This document shows positions 23,738 through 35,298 of a DNA stretch of 64,000 nucleotides, piece after piece. The DNA is from Thelonectria olida (Eukaryota > Ascomycota > Sordariomycetes > Hypocreales > Nectriaceae). Where the stretch lies: positions 186,001-250,000 of the forward strand of contig JAGPYM010000015.1 of assembly GCA_020736575.1 (NCBI GenBank), given 5' to 3'. The notes under the pieces are model-generated. The model was not told the origin of the DNA and did not search any database. It saw nothing but the letters and a program-made list of their open reading frames with translations. The translations under genes were made by a program, and so were the position numbers. The first letter of the stretch is position 1. Every line of letters begins with the position of its first letter.

Positions 23738-24422
23738 GTGACGGATCCCTACATTGGCAGAGCCCAAGAATCGGAAACACTAACGCTCCTCTTTCATGGC
23801 ACGGCAAATCAGACAAAGTTGACCAAGCTACTTATTACTGCCGGTCTGTGCGAGAAGAGGACTACACTACCGCCATCACAACCAAAAACAGATTGATCTT
23901 CTCACAAGTGGAAATTCTCCGAAAGAACAACTTCCCTGAATGATTATCGCTATTGTTATATATTTTAATGTTAAAGTAATTCTTGTCTAATTCTATCAAC
24001 GGTGTATACTTGCTCGGGAGCAGCTACACATAATAACGCACGATAAAAATGGTAGTACAACTCATACTACAGACAGTACGTAACCTCTCACATCAGCATT
24101 ATCACATGTAAGCACTAGCCTCCTCCCTTCGACAGGGCACTGGACCAATCATATCCATGCTACTCATTAGGTACACGCAATCATGCATTGATGTTCCGAG
24201 AGTAACATCGTAACTGGCTGAAGCCACCTGATGCTCACTTCTGTGTCAGGATCTAGCATTCCCTTTGTGCGCATAAGACCATTCTCCTTCGGGCATTGAC
24301 AACAGAAGTCCCATGTGTCAGAGTGGCATTTCTTGTGGCTTCAAAGCTATAACTCTCGCTGATTTCTATTTAGCAGCCGATGACATTCCCATTCCCTCGG
24401 CCTCAACTGTTCATCGATAATC
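23738..24422. other. Intergenic
   Basis: This holds the 3' end of the membrane-protein gene and the promoter region of the adenylating enzyme. No coding or RNA feature is seen. Confidence 0.4.
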
Positions 24423-26174
24423 ATGACTACGTTCAAAACCCAGTTTTCTATCCTTCAAGCCAATGCGACCAAGGCTCCGTCCTTGGCAGCGCTAAAGATC
24501 CCTCATTATGGCTCGAAAGGACCGTACTGGAAAGACATCTCATATTCTACGCTCTTCTCCGATGTTGAAATGGCTGCGAGCTTCTGGGCAGACAGGTTGC
24601 ATCGCGAGGGTGTCCAAAGCGGATCCGTTATTGGTGTATGGTGAGCGTCTGCCGCTCCCTATTGTGGTAAGGGCTTGTTGACGATAATGGTACCTAGGGT
24701 GAAGGGCACATCATATGGCGATCTCGTTCACGTCTGGGGTCTCTCTCGAAGTGGTTTTATCCCGCAACTTTTCTCTCTGCGAATGACGGACCCTTCTGTG
24801 GTGTATGAGCTGCTCAAGAAAGCTGGTGCTGTGGCGCTTCTCCATGATGCAAGCTACGAGTCTTTTCTGCACGATAGCCCTGTTCTTACCATTCCCGCGG
24901 GAAATATTCCAAGAATTACCGACTCTTCGAGCCAACCTTTGCTTCCTCCTATATGCGAATCATCGAATGCCGAGGATGTCTCTATGATCTTTCATACGTC
25001 AGGTTCGACTTCTGGCGTGCCAAACCTGGTGCCAATCACCGTCCAATGGCTAGATGCTCTCTTCAGCAAAATACCACATTTTTCACGCTTCATACCTGTG
25101 CCGGAGAAACAAGAAGTCATGACGGCAGTGTAAGTACATGCACGTTCCGCATATCCCTTGGGCTTACTGACATGTTTCCCCTCCAGCGGAAGTTTCATGC
25201 ATATGGGCAGTAATTTATGCATCTGGAAAACCATCGTTCTTGGCGGCTGCCTTGTGCTTCCAACAGATATCCCTTATTCTGCCACGGAGCTGAGCCGCAT
25301 TATCGTCGAGTGTGGGCTTACCAAGCTGGTTATGTTTCCTCCACTGTTGTCCATCGTTTTTCGTCAAGCAGACAAAGACCCCTTGTTGCTAGAACGTCTT
25401 CAAAAGCTTCATGCTGTCATATACGCCGGGATGGCCTTGAATGCTACGGACGAAAGGTGGGCGCATGACAAGGGAATCTGCCCTGTCAACCTCTACGGCT
25501 CCACCGAGACGGGCTTTGCAATGTGTTCTGGGTCTACAGTCGAAACTTCGTCTTACTTGAAACCATTCCCAGGTTCCATCTACGAATTCATTCCTTTGCA
25601 GGATGGCGTCGATTCAGATGTCAAACTTCTTGAGTTGACAATACCCCCTGAGTCGCCGGAATGCCCGGTTGACAGTTTGCGAAGTTCCGATGGAAAGTTT
25701 CACACAGGAGATCTGTTCATTGAGGCGGAACCGGGGAGGTACGTGTCAAAAGGCCGGGCCGATAACTGGATCAAGATGCAGATGGGTCTTCGATGTGATA
25801 CTGGATCCATTGAAGCGAACGCCCTCCAGACCTGTGCAGGTGATCTCATTCACACAGTTGTCGTCGTTGGCGCTGGAAGACCGTCACCCGTAATGGTTGT
25901 TGAGCCACGAGACGAGATATCTTGTGCCGATGATGGGAGGCTTTCTCATACCCAAGTTGACCAGCTTTCGAAGGAGGTTCTTCAGAGGATCACCCCATTC
26001 CACCAACGCAGGTACAAACACGAGAGAATTGACGACGCTCAATTCATCCTGGTTGTCCAGAAAGGATCTCTGCCTCGCACAACGACCAAGGGAAACATCC
26101 GGAGGAAAGAAGTCGAGCACATGCTCAAGGATCAGCTAGACCAGGTCTTCTGCATGAACCCGACGCGTGGCTGA
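24423..26174 (+). CDS. Stand-alone adenylate-forming (AMP-binding) enzyme
   Basis: Three exons (24423-24640, 24698-25129, 25187-26174), separated by two 57-nt introns with GTGAGC/GTAAGT donors and CTAG/CCAG ends, give 545 residues. This is the ANL superfamily, which activates a carboxylic acid as its AMP ester. Visible core motifs: A3 FHTSGSTSGVPN (about residue 185), A5 NLYGSTETG, A7 HTGDLF, A8 GRADNWIKMQMG and A10 TTKGNIRR with the catalytic lysine. It ends right after the A10 region, with no carrier-protein, reductase or condensation domain, so it is not an NRPS-like reductase. The acyl acceptor is unknown (CoA, an amine or a partner carrier). A3 ends in Asn where Lys is usual, and the A8 region departs from the common G-R-x-D-D form. 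Substrate cannot be read by eye. Confidence 0.85.
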
Positions 26175-26299
26175 TGCATATGATGATTTCCAATTGTGGG
26201 CTGTTTAGTGTCTATTAAATGTGGTTTATATAATAGGGCAATCCCTTCCGCTGCTTCTGTCAACCCTGAAATGAAACCAAATATATCCATCGGTGTTGT

Positions 26300-28582
26300 T
26301 TAGTAATATTCCCCGTTCTTCTCAAGCCTTACCAATCCCGAATCATCCCCAACAACCAACGACACATAGTTATCATCTCTTCGAGCTCTTGCAGACACAA
26401 ATTCTTTCCACAGCCCTTTGTTCTCAATACAAGCCCCCTGTCCCTTTAACTCCTGCGGTGGTGCTGAAACCCACGCTAATGTCAGTAAATCTTGTACGTC
26501 GTTCCATGGTGCGACGGTCCTATGGCTGAATGCTAGCATTAAAACCCAGTATAGGAGAAGAATGGCGATATATGTAGTAATAACGGTTCGGGCAAAAGTC
26601 CGCGGTGGTCCTGGCTGCCCAAATCCGTAGCCGTACTGTTGCGCCTTGAGGTCAACGGTGACGAGAGTCTCGGATATCACGTTCTTTAGCCCCTCCAAAC
26701 TGTCCCATTTCATATGCAGAATGTCGTAGGGGTATGCTGTGCCATTCTTGTCGAGGGTGTAATCGAAGGAATTCGGCCCTTTTTGGCGAAAGAGCTGATC
26801 AAGAGTCACGTTCTCGGAACTTGCTGATACTATTAGCAGCGCGGGCGTGTTGGCGGCTGTCCGCGCGATAGCATCGGCGAGAAGAGAACCCGTGAACTTC
26901 TCAATGGCTTGCCTCACTCCGTCCTGATCCGTGTTGTTGTCAGCGTCGACTCCAAGACCGAAGTAAACGTTTCCTTTGAGGCCACTAATGAATCCAATAG
27001 TACTCAAGAGTGAACCAATAGTGTAACTGTCGTTGGTTACGGTCTTCAGAGCCAAGGCATTTCTATTTTCCTCATCTCGGGTCTTTCCATCGTCCTCGGC
27101 CATACTCAGGTCAAAGAATGGGAGCCAGGACTTCTGAAGGTTGATGGTCGAACCAATATAAGGCTCTTCGTTCCCCTTGTCCTCGATATTATGGGCTAAA
27201 TAGTTCATCAAACTAGTGGTGTTGGTCTTGATATAGTCGGTATTAGATGGATCAATCTCCGGGATTGATGAAATCCAATGAGCCATATAACTGCATGATA
27301 GGAGATGCAACCCGGCGAGCGTGCTATCCATGGCGTACGGTAGACCAGCCGCAAACATTAGCGTTGAGGAGGTTGTCGACTCATTGAATAAAGACTTCAT
27401 CCAAATATCAGTGGTTGCAACACCATATGAGATGTCCTCTGGAAAGGAGCTGAAGGTATCAGGAATCTCCATCTTTCTGAGCTGCTTGCGAATTCGATGA
27501 CAGTCATCATTGTCATGGAAACATCTGAGGGAGTCTGAGGGAAATGTAATGTTGCGAGTTGAGTTGATTTTAGTAAGTGAGATATTGCCAATATTGCATT
27601 TAGCTTGCACGAGAGGCTGCAGATTGGCCATGGACTGGTTCTTACTGAGATCGTATTGGAGTTTCCATCGGTGGGTATCTGAAATAGCTCCAAGTTTTCT
27701 CAGAGGCTTCGATTGAATATAGTGCTTCAACTGGCCCATAGTCTTCGCGGTCAGGGCAGTTGGAGTAGTGATGAAAGTCCCGTTTTCGCCGTTCGGGTAG
27801 ATGTCCAGGCGACGGCTTACCGTTCCAGAGGGATCCTCAAATGTAATGTTATCGGGCAAGCCAGAGAACTCCCAACCATCCAGCCAAGTATAGACATTAG
27901 CATACCCCCCTGCAGGACAGTCGTACATAACACTTCCCCGTTCCAGGCGACAGTAGTGAAGACCTTCTTCCTCTTTGGTAGGCCACAGGCTGTCGTTGAG
28001 AAATGTTGGCCATATTATGCTGTTGTTCCCCTTATAGAAAAGCGGCAGGGTAGTGTTCGAGAAAGCGCCAGGAAGAGGAAACCAGTCTAGCTGGGGCACA
28101 ATTAGAATGGCGGAAGCTGGGCCAACAAGTAAAGATAGAAGTGTCGTGGCGATGAACAGGGCTGCCAAGGCGATGGTCTTGACGTTTTTCCAGCAGCCAA
28201 GGAGCAGCGCTCTCCAGAAGCCTTCATTGAGCAGGAAGGGGACATCGCCTACTCGGTATGCGCCAGAGAGAATGCCAAGCGGGACTCCAGTGTCAACAAA
28301 TGCTCTCTTGAACACTTTGAGCGTAATGGCTCCCATAGAAGCAACGACGACGATTTCGTAGAGCTTCGCGGCGAGTTGGAGCCAGTTGAGAATATTCTTG
28401 GCCTTGGCGCTCACATAACGGTTGTGAAGTCCGGTCTCGGGGAACCAGAACTTGCAAGAGTAGCTGAGCCACAGAAGGACAGCAGTCAATCCAATGGGAA
28501 CGACATGGACGAGGGAGGTCCACCATCGACTCGTCTTGTTTTGGATGACGCGAGTTGGCTTTTTGGACGATGCGTAGCCCAT
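26300..28582 (-). CDS. Large glycosylated membrane protein, unknown
   Basis: A single exon of 760 residues from ATG 28582. Three hydrophobic helices occupy the N-terminal part (VVPIGLTAVLLWLSYSCKF, KLYEIVVVASMGAITLKVF, TIALAALFIATTLLSLLVGPASAILIV). A stretch of about 500 residues with more than ten N-x-S/T sites and several cysteines follows, probably extracytoplasmic. One strong helix (TVITTYIAILLLYWVLMLAF) is near residue 685, and a charged tail follows. This architecture is common in ascomycete proteins of unknown function. It resembles in plan, though not obviously in sequence, the five-exon membrane protein at 40-42 kb. It converges on the adenylating enzyme, with 125 bases between the stop codons. 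No transport or enzyme motif is visible. Confidence 0.75.
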   Translation of the reverse strand: MGYASSKKPTRVIQNKTSRWWTSLVHVVPIGLTAVLLWLSYSCKFWFPETGLHNRYVSAKAKNILNWLQLAAKLYEIVVVASMGAITLKVFKRAFVDTGVPLGILSGAYRVGDVPFLLNEGFWRALLLGCWKNVKTIALAALFIATTLLSLLVGPASAILIVPQLDWFPLPGAFSNTTLPLFYKGNNSIIWPTFLNDSLWPTKEEEGLHYCRLERGSVMYDCPAGGYANVYTWLDGWEFSGLPDNITFEDPSGTVSRRLDIYPNGENGTFITTPTALTAKTMGQLKHYIQSKPLRKLGAISDTHRWKLQYDLSKNQSMANLQPLVQAKCNIGNISLTKINSTRNITFPSDSLRCFHDNDDCHRIRKQLRKMEIPDTFSSFPEDISYGVATTDIWMKSLFNESTTSSTLMFAAGLPYAMDSTLAGLHLLSCSYMAHWISSIPEIDPSNTDYIKTNTTSLMNYLAHNIEDKGNEEPYIGSTINLQKSWLPFFDLSMAEDDGKTRDEENRNALALKTVTNDSYTIGSLLSTIGFISGLKGNVYFGLGVDADNNTDQDGVRQAIEKFTGSLLADAIARTAANTPALLIVSASSENVTLDQLFRQKGPNSFDYTLDKNGTAYPYDILHMKWDSLEGLKNVISETLVTVDLKAQQYGYGFGQPGPPRTFARTVITTYIAILLLYWVLMLAFSHRTVAPWNDVQDLLTLAWVSAPPQELKGQGACIENKGLWKEFVSARARRDDNYVSLVVGDDSGLVRLEKNGEYY

Positions 28583-30174
28583 GTTGACTCGCTCAGCGCA
28601 ACCGGAGCCTTTAGAAAGTCGTGTGGTACTATAGTGTCCAAGACAGTTTCAACAGAGAAAACATGCCCAGAACCCGAAAGATAGTGGGGAGAGCCATTTC
28701 GGCGGCCGTGTTAATAAATAGCATTGTACGTGACTCTGCTGTACCTTGGCAGACCCGACAGGCCTTGGGGGCGAAAAACTGAGGCAGTGAGGCTGCGCAT
28801 GAAGCCGCTCTTTGTGATGTCAGGCCAGGGTGTGGGAGCCCCATGACGGGGCGGCCTGTAGCTCTCATTGGTTCGGAAACATTTGACTGATTCTTCAGCT
28901 GAAATCAAGAGCAGGCTGTGGTGAGCGAACTAGGAAATTGTCTGGTGCGGTCTCCGGGTTCTGTCGGGGCCTTGAGGATCGGATAAGGGGAGGTGACGAA
29001 TGCGCCGAATGAGGGTTTATGTGCATCTTTTGCTAATTTAAGCATACCTCTGCTTGAGTACGAGGGACACGATAGCCGAAGGGCACATACCCGAAAGTAA
29101 GACGGCCCCCTCCACTACCAGGAAAGGCAACTGACGATAGACAAATAGGAGGGATAATCCCTCACATACCATATCTCCGGTGCTTGACCCTAACTTACGC
29201 GGCTGGGTACGCCTTACGGGGCGCCGAGGCTGTGCGCTGAGGAGGAATCACGCATTTGTGGTGGCTTACATGCAAGAGGGTGCCATATGACGCGTCCTGC
29301 AGTGTGGGAACTGACGTGAAAAGAATGAAAACGATGATGGGTTCATTTAGGACAGGACCATGGTTTCGTTGAGGAACTTGTCTTGTGCAGCATGGAGGAT
29401 GTAAACCCTGCCCTACCTTGCAAGTTACTAACCTGTTTTACAGCAGCATGCAGGCAAAGACGCCGACCTGCGTGGCCAGGCTGTTATTCGTTAGGTACCT
29501 AAGATAAGGAGCACTTGTGACTATTCGTAAACTGTTAATCCCGTCATCTAAGCCTCCCTGGTGCGAAGACCGGGAGTTGAGAAGGCGAAAGTAAAGCGTA
29601 CCATTATATTTTCATCTACCTGAGGCTACGGGAAGAGGACGACCCCTTCTACATTTTAGGCGCAGCTCCCTTAGGGCCTTTAATAGCCTCAAAGCTCCTC
29701 TCCGTCTCCTTTGTATTACTGAAAAGCGTTCTTATTCCCGTCAGGAGACATCACTTCTCATAAAAGATTCGTATTCTACAAGAGTGCCATGTGAATAGTC
29801 CTAAGCTGTCCTCAGGTGTTGACTCCTACTCGCCGGCCAGTCGATCAATTTTTAAGGATCCGACAAGGCTCAGACTGATCGAAAGGAAATAGACGTCTTT
29901 GTGTTTCTTGTCGTAGGCATGTCCACTTCGTTCCTTTCACTAGAATTTATGATGTTTCCAGGCCCCATCGAGAACTTCTCAGCCTAGGTTATCGCTATAA
30001 TCTTTGTCATAATGCTTTCTAGCTATTTTATCATCAGGGTCGTACAAGACGCAAAACAGGGCCCTAAAACAAAGAAAAAAACAAAACACTTCATTTACAT
30101 GTAAATTGTACCAAAGATGTAAATTCGCAAGTTAACCATAACAATTCAAACTAAAACACAGAACATGACATCCT
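28583..30174. other. Intergenic 1.6 kb
   Basis: No gene is supported. The first part is the upstream region of the membrane-protein gene. The rest holds interrupted frames. Bases 30060-30165 are A-rich and lie beyond the 3' end of the peroxidase gene. Confidence 0.4.
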
Positions 30175-31929
30175 CTAGCAAGGCTCAACATCATTTGTCC
30201 TGTGAAACTCCGATAGTACTAAACCGCTCTTTGTTTGAAGCTGGATGTCGAAAGAAGTACTCGACTCCTTCGCCGATATTGGTATTTTCGCGACGTAGTG
30301 AGCGTAATTTCCAGAATTGCTGCTCCCTTTTGAGACTGCCATCAGGGCAGGTTGGATTGAAAGGCGTGGCAAGATGGCCCCTGGTTGAGAGATCTTATGG
30401 GCCATCTGAACCACAGGAGCGTTATAGCTTGTCACTAGATCCTTCCTGACTGCCGCCTCGACAGTGAGGGTGAAGTTGCCCTCGACAGCCGTGCTTGTGA
30501 GGCACGATTTGGATTTCACGTAAACCAAGCCGTCCTGTACTGGAAACCCGCCTGTGCCTTGGTTGTCGATGACCACTTCCTTGGAACTTCCACTCTTGAG
30601 CTGGACGTCAAAGGCTTTAAGCCCTGCCACCGCGTCAACCTGAGTGGCGAATTCATACCATGTAAACACTTCTTCGAAGAAGCCGAACGACTGGCCGCCC
30701 TTGATTCTCACGCCGGTAGCCTCGAGCCTGGTGCGTTTTCCCTTGCGGTCCAAGGTGTTGAGGAAGACCCGGAGTGTACTAGCATCACGTCCGGTACTTT
30801 TGGAGGTTCGCACACGAATTCTGCCCTCGAAAGCTAGTCGAGATGTGCCTGTGGGCTCTAGTTTATCGATGTAGGGCTTCACATCGACAAGCTCAATCGG
30901 CTCGCTCAGTTTCACGCTGGATGGAACAGTATCGATGAGGCGCTCGAATACCATCGCGCAGGTCTTTTGGAAGGTATTCGGGTCATTCAACTGAGTCATG
31001 GTGGCATTGCCGTCGGATCCGAAGATGCGTTTGTCCGAGTTCGTGGTCTGGTTCCGGCCAAACACCAATGGATTCACTCCCTTTCCCGTAAGGTATTCCT
31101 TCACGACTGCGTTGTCGAACGAATCTGAGGTTCTGTCAAATGTGGGCTTGTTCGTATCGGATGGCTTCCCTCCCGTGATTTGTGGGAAGTTCTTGCTATG
31201 AACACCACCGACAGTATGGCCGCAGGCGACAAGGGCAATCATCTCTTTCTGACTGAATCCAGCTTTAGTGAAAGCTGCCATAGAGCTCTTCAGATTCTGG
31301 TCTGGTTTGGGCACGCCAGATGGACCTGGTTTGGTGGCGTCGATGCGTCCCATGCGTAAAGGCACTCTTTGGCCACCGCAGCTTCCTACGGCGGCAACAA
31401 GGCCAAGGGCTAGCAGGTCAGAGCCACTGGATCGAGGACTGACAAACTCATGCAGTTCACCCAGAGTGTTGTTAAAGGCTGCTCCTTCGTTCTCGGCACG
31501 CTCTGTTTCAAACATGATGGAGGCATCCAGACCGCCGGTGCCTTTTGCTTTGTCATGCGTAATGGTATCGTGGAAGACTGTTCTGATCCATTCCGCTGAG
31601 GTTTGTTTACCAGGCTCGTTTGAGCCGAAACCGCAAGGAACTACCACTGGAAGGAGGTCAGTAGAGGAGCAAGGTTAATCATGGGAAGGTCATGATTTCC
31701 GTCTTCTCAAGTACATTTCCCATTTCCGGGTGACAGAATGGAAAACGAAATGTCTCGGCGAGACAAACTAGTACTGGCAGAAAATTCAACACTCACAATC
31801 TGTAAAACCAAACCGAAAAGTGCCATCTTGTATTGCAAGCATGTCCTCGAGAAAGTCGGTTTTAGCAGGCCAAACATATTTCGACTGGGCCAGACTGCTC
31901 CAAAGAGCGACGACAGCGACGACCCTCAT
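30175..31929 (-). CDS. Secreted haem peroxidase with C-terminal beta-rich extension
   Basis: Two exons, 31929-31797 and 31646-30175, across a 150-nt intron (GTGAGT...CTTCCAG, CTGAC branch) joined in phase 1, give 534 residues. The signal peptide is short (MRVVAVVALWSSLAQS). The plant-type (class II-like) peroxidase core shows the distal site R66-x3-H70-D (TVFHDTI) and the proximal haem ligand H188 in LVACGHTVGG. A MGRIDATKPGP segment is typical of the fungal branch. After about residue 310 a second region of some 220 residues begins (from VKPYIDKLEPTG). It is rich in beta-type alternation and has few cysteines; I do not recognise it as a known domain. The protein probably oxidises extracellular aromatics with H2O2, but whether it has the surface Trp or Mn site of ligninolytic enzymes cannot be judged here. 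Confidence 0.8.
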
Positions 31930-33279
31930 GGCTCAGCGCAGGCACAAAGAGGTAGTATCGCGTACCGGGGGATGGACAGAAAGAGGTCGGATCTTAGTAG
32001 GTGTACTTTGAATGCAATTTGAAAGACATCGGTCTCCAAAGCGTGGCGGCCGACACTGCTTTAACACATCCTCTCATGATTGCTTAATTTCAAAGCAAGT
32101 CGGTAATTCGGCATATCTACCGCTTCGCATTGTTCATCTCGTATTCGCCTATCGAACTAAAGGGATAGCACAGCGTAGATACTCCAGACGGCATGGGCCT
32201 AAAAATAGCTTCATCTCAAACATTCATCAAGTTAACCTCGTATAATTAAGTGTCGTATTATCGATTGACCTTATCAATTCTTTCTTATTGGTTTGGCTCA
32301 TCACGTTTCACAAAAGAACTTGTTCACTCGGCAAACTAATTGAGTTAGTCAGTCAAACAAACATGGTCTCGATCCGGCCGAATGTTACCCTTTTCAGATG
32401 CTCCGAGTCTAGATCGTCTCGGTCCGTCCGTGTCTCGTATTCCAACGGTCCCTCCCATAGTAACTCACACGATGTGGGACTTTCAGACTGATTGTCAAAA
32501 AGAAATGATTCAAGCTGCATCCAATATCTGCACTCACACGTTCGCCTTCATTTAGATTTCTCAAATCAAACCTATTATCAATTAGGTCATATAGCTGAAA
32601 CAATGTGCAAAGTAAGATGGCAATAGATCAACGATACCAACACATGTTGAGTTTTTCGCACATCAATAAAACTCGCCAGTGAGGGAATAGTTAATATGAA
32701 CGTAAGTGTCGACTTGGTGAATGCCTCTCAGACTGATGATGATGATGACGTTTGGGCTGGGCCTAGGGCTCGGAATATTTTCCCAAGGAGTAGTACAACA
32801 GCCATCCAGCGCCACCTCTTGGGCATGGCAACTGCGAGGCCATACGGAACATAGGAGATGACAGCCGGGACAATGCAGGCTGTAGCTACAAACAAGATAG
32901 CTTTCACAGCTACACCACGAATATCTTTAAAGTAGTGCGATTGCATCGGGCATATAACTGCGTTTATCTCTATTATCAATCTCTACTGTAACCTCAATCA
33001 TGCTCGTTCGCACAAGGAGATCAGCCCCCTCGGCTCGGTGTCTCGACTTGCCTACAAGCCGGCCCCGAGCCGTGCCGATTAGAAGTTGATCCACTCCCGA
33101 GCCGTGCCGGAACGAGGCGGGCCGCCCCCGAGGAGTCCAAAGGCCTTTGACTGGGTACTCCGGGTCTTTCTGAGCCACAGTCGCTTAGGTTGGCGTATAA
33201 AGCACCATAGTGAACCTCATACATCATTCACAGCATATAAGCAACATCTGTTTTGCCATTCCATTCTAGCACGTGCGCT
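31930..33279. other. Divergent intergenic region
   Basis: This lies between the peroxidase (minus) and the hydrolase (plus). It has a short GAT microsatellite at 32734-32749. Nearby, a minus frame (32728-32979) reads AVKAILFVATACIVPAVISYVPYGLAVAMPKRW, hydrophobic, but it lacks a clear start and partner exons. Otherwise nothing is supported. Confidence 0.35.
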
Positions 33280-35049
33280 ATGCCTCTTTAAGAACTACCC
33301 TTCAAAGTTCCCATCGAACCACTCAGCCCTCCTAAGGTTGGAACCGGTGGCTATATCGGTTTTAACCCTTACTTAGAGATTCTAAAATCGGGCTGGAAGT
33401 CTGACCACTCTGACTCTCGAGCGATATCCTCAGACATCTTAATTGAATATGATGTGGCTATTCAAATGCACGACGGAGCGACTCTCTACGCGGATGTCTA
33501 CCGCCTACCTTATAGCGATGAGTGTGTGCCTGCGATACTTTGCTGGTCACCCTTCGGCAAGAAGTTTAACGGACTCATGTTATTAGACCTAATGGTACCG
33601 TGGGAGTTAGGAATCCCCTCAGGAACCCTATCGGGTCTCGAAAAATTCGAGGCACCCGACCCAGCCGACTGGGTACCCCAAGGCTACGCTATTGTCAATA
33701 TCGATTCTCGCGGCACGGGCGATAGCGAAGGCATCATGGCTATTATGGGCACCCAAGAGGCCGAAGATGGCTATGATGCCATTGAAGCCATCGCTCAACT
33801 GCCTTGGTGCAATGGTTCTATCGGGCTCGCGGGGAACTCTCACCTCGCGATCGTTCAATGGTTCATTGCAGCATTGCGGCCACCGAGCCTCAAGTGCATC
33901 GCACCCTGGGAGGGCTGTGGTGATCTCTATCGCGAACAGTTTGCCCGAGGTGGCATCTATGCGGGCGACCTCTTTGACAAGCTCATTGTGAAATACATGT
34001 TGCAAGGCCGGAATGGCCTAGAGAGCTTCCGGGAGATGTTCAATCAACATCCTCTCGCAAATTCCTGGTGGAATGACAAACGGCCGAACATGAGCAAAAT
34101 CAACATTCCAGCATACATTACCGGAACCTGGACGAATACGATGCATGGGATGGGTGCTATCCGAGCGTGGCTTGAAATCGACTCACGTCACAAATGGCTG
34201 CGCTGGCACCCCTGGCAAGAATGGTATGATCTATGGGGTAATGCGCAAGCCAAAGCCGAACTGTTTGAGTTTTTTGACCACTTTTTAAAAGGGAAGAATA
34301 ACGGGTGGGACAAAACGCCTCAGGTGCGAATGGCTATTCTACGATTTGGCAACAAGGAGCCGCAGTCGTATGAGAACGTTGTTGAGGAAGATTTTCCAAT
34401 TCCTCGAACGGACTACAGGGAACTTTTCCTGGCGCAGGACAACCAACTCTCCTCGACAGTGCCAGATACTATGTCCTTCGTCTCTTACAACTCAGAAACA
34501 GATGCCCGCGCCGAGTTCACACACCGTTTCAACGAGACAACCCGGCTAGTCGGCCTCCCCAAAGCCGTGCTCTACATGTCCTGCCCCGATCATGACGATA
34601 TGGATGTGTTTGTTCTCATTGAAAAGTTGGACATCGATGGGAATGTCATGTTCAACCTGAATATCCCGTGGGCCTCGATACCTATTTCGTCATTTGACGA
34701 GATGAAAGCCGAGGAAAAGACCGAAGTCGTAATGTACCGTGGACCTCTCGGCATTCTGAGAGCATCTCATAGGGCCATCGACGAAGAACGGAGTATGCAC
34801 CCACATTGGCCCTTTCATCCGCATGAAAAGGAAGAAAAGATTGAACCTGGGGAGATTGTAAGGTTGGATATCGGAATATGGGCCATGGGAGTTGAGTACG
34901 AGCCAGGCGAAGCCCTTCGCGTCGTGGTGAGTGGGCGCAATCTTGGTGTTAGTAACTTTGGAACTTTGGATCATGTGAAGAACAAGGGTATCCATAAGAT
35001 ATACTGCGGGCAAAAGTATGCAAGCCGTGTGATATTGCCATTTGTTTAG
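33280..35049 (+). pseudogene. CocE/NonD-family hydrolase with stop at codon 4
   Basis: This family (X-Pro dipeptidyl-peptidase S15 / cocaine-esterase fold) hydrolyses esters or amides with a Ser-Asp-His triad. The long frame ends at TAG 35049. In it I see SRGTGDSEG, the nucleophile in GLAGNSHLAIVQW, the acid region CPDHDDMDVFVLIEKLD, and the histidine region SHRAIDEERS followed by HPHEKEEKI. The family's N-terminal part is also present in frame upstream: FKVPIEPLSPPKVGTGGYIGFNP, from about 33301. The ATG that would start it, 33280, is followed by CCT CTT and then TAA. The next in-frame ATG is 33466, inside the first strand of the fold, which would lose about 60 conserved residues. TAA is one C-to-T change from CAA. 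An intron here is not evident. The rest is fully intact, so the mutation is recent or an alternative start is used. Called pseudogene with caution. Confidence 0.65.
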
Positions 35050-35298
35050 AGATGGACTTGGAGACCAAAGAATAGAAGAAATTGCTCATGATGCGGTAGT
35101 ATTGCGCTCTAGGCATTGTGTTACACTACATAACGTGACCCCAAAACCGACATCGAGAATTTCCGTTTCCTTCCTCGGAACTGAGCGCTTGCTGCTTTAG
35201 ACTGAGCCAGCCTGAGCCGGGGACCCTAGATTTAGTCCCCACGACAGGAGCTGCCATAGACTAAAGGTAGGAACAAGGTTGGTCGGGTCCTAGTTAAA

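Noticed and set aside
23009..31929. A secondary-metabolite gene cluster built from the membrane protein, adenylating enzyme and peroxidase
   Set aside because: No core synthase, no tailoring oxidase set, no shared regulator or promoter motif is visible. Proximity alone is weak.
32734..32749. GAT microsatellite as a regulatory repeat
   Set aside because: Only about five units long and without a neighbouring gene start; ordinary slippage is enough to explain it.
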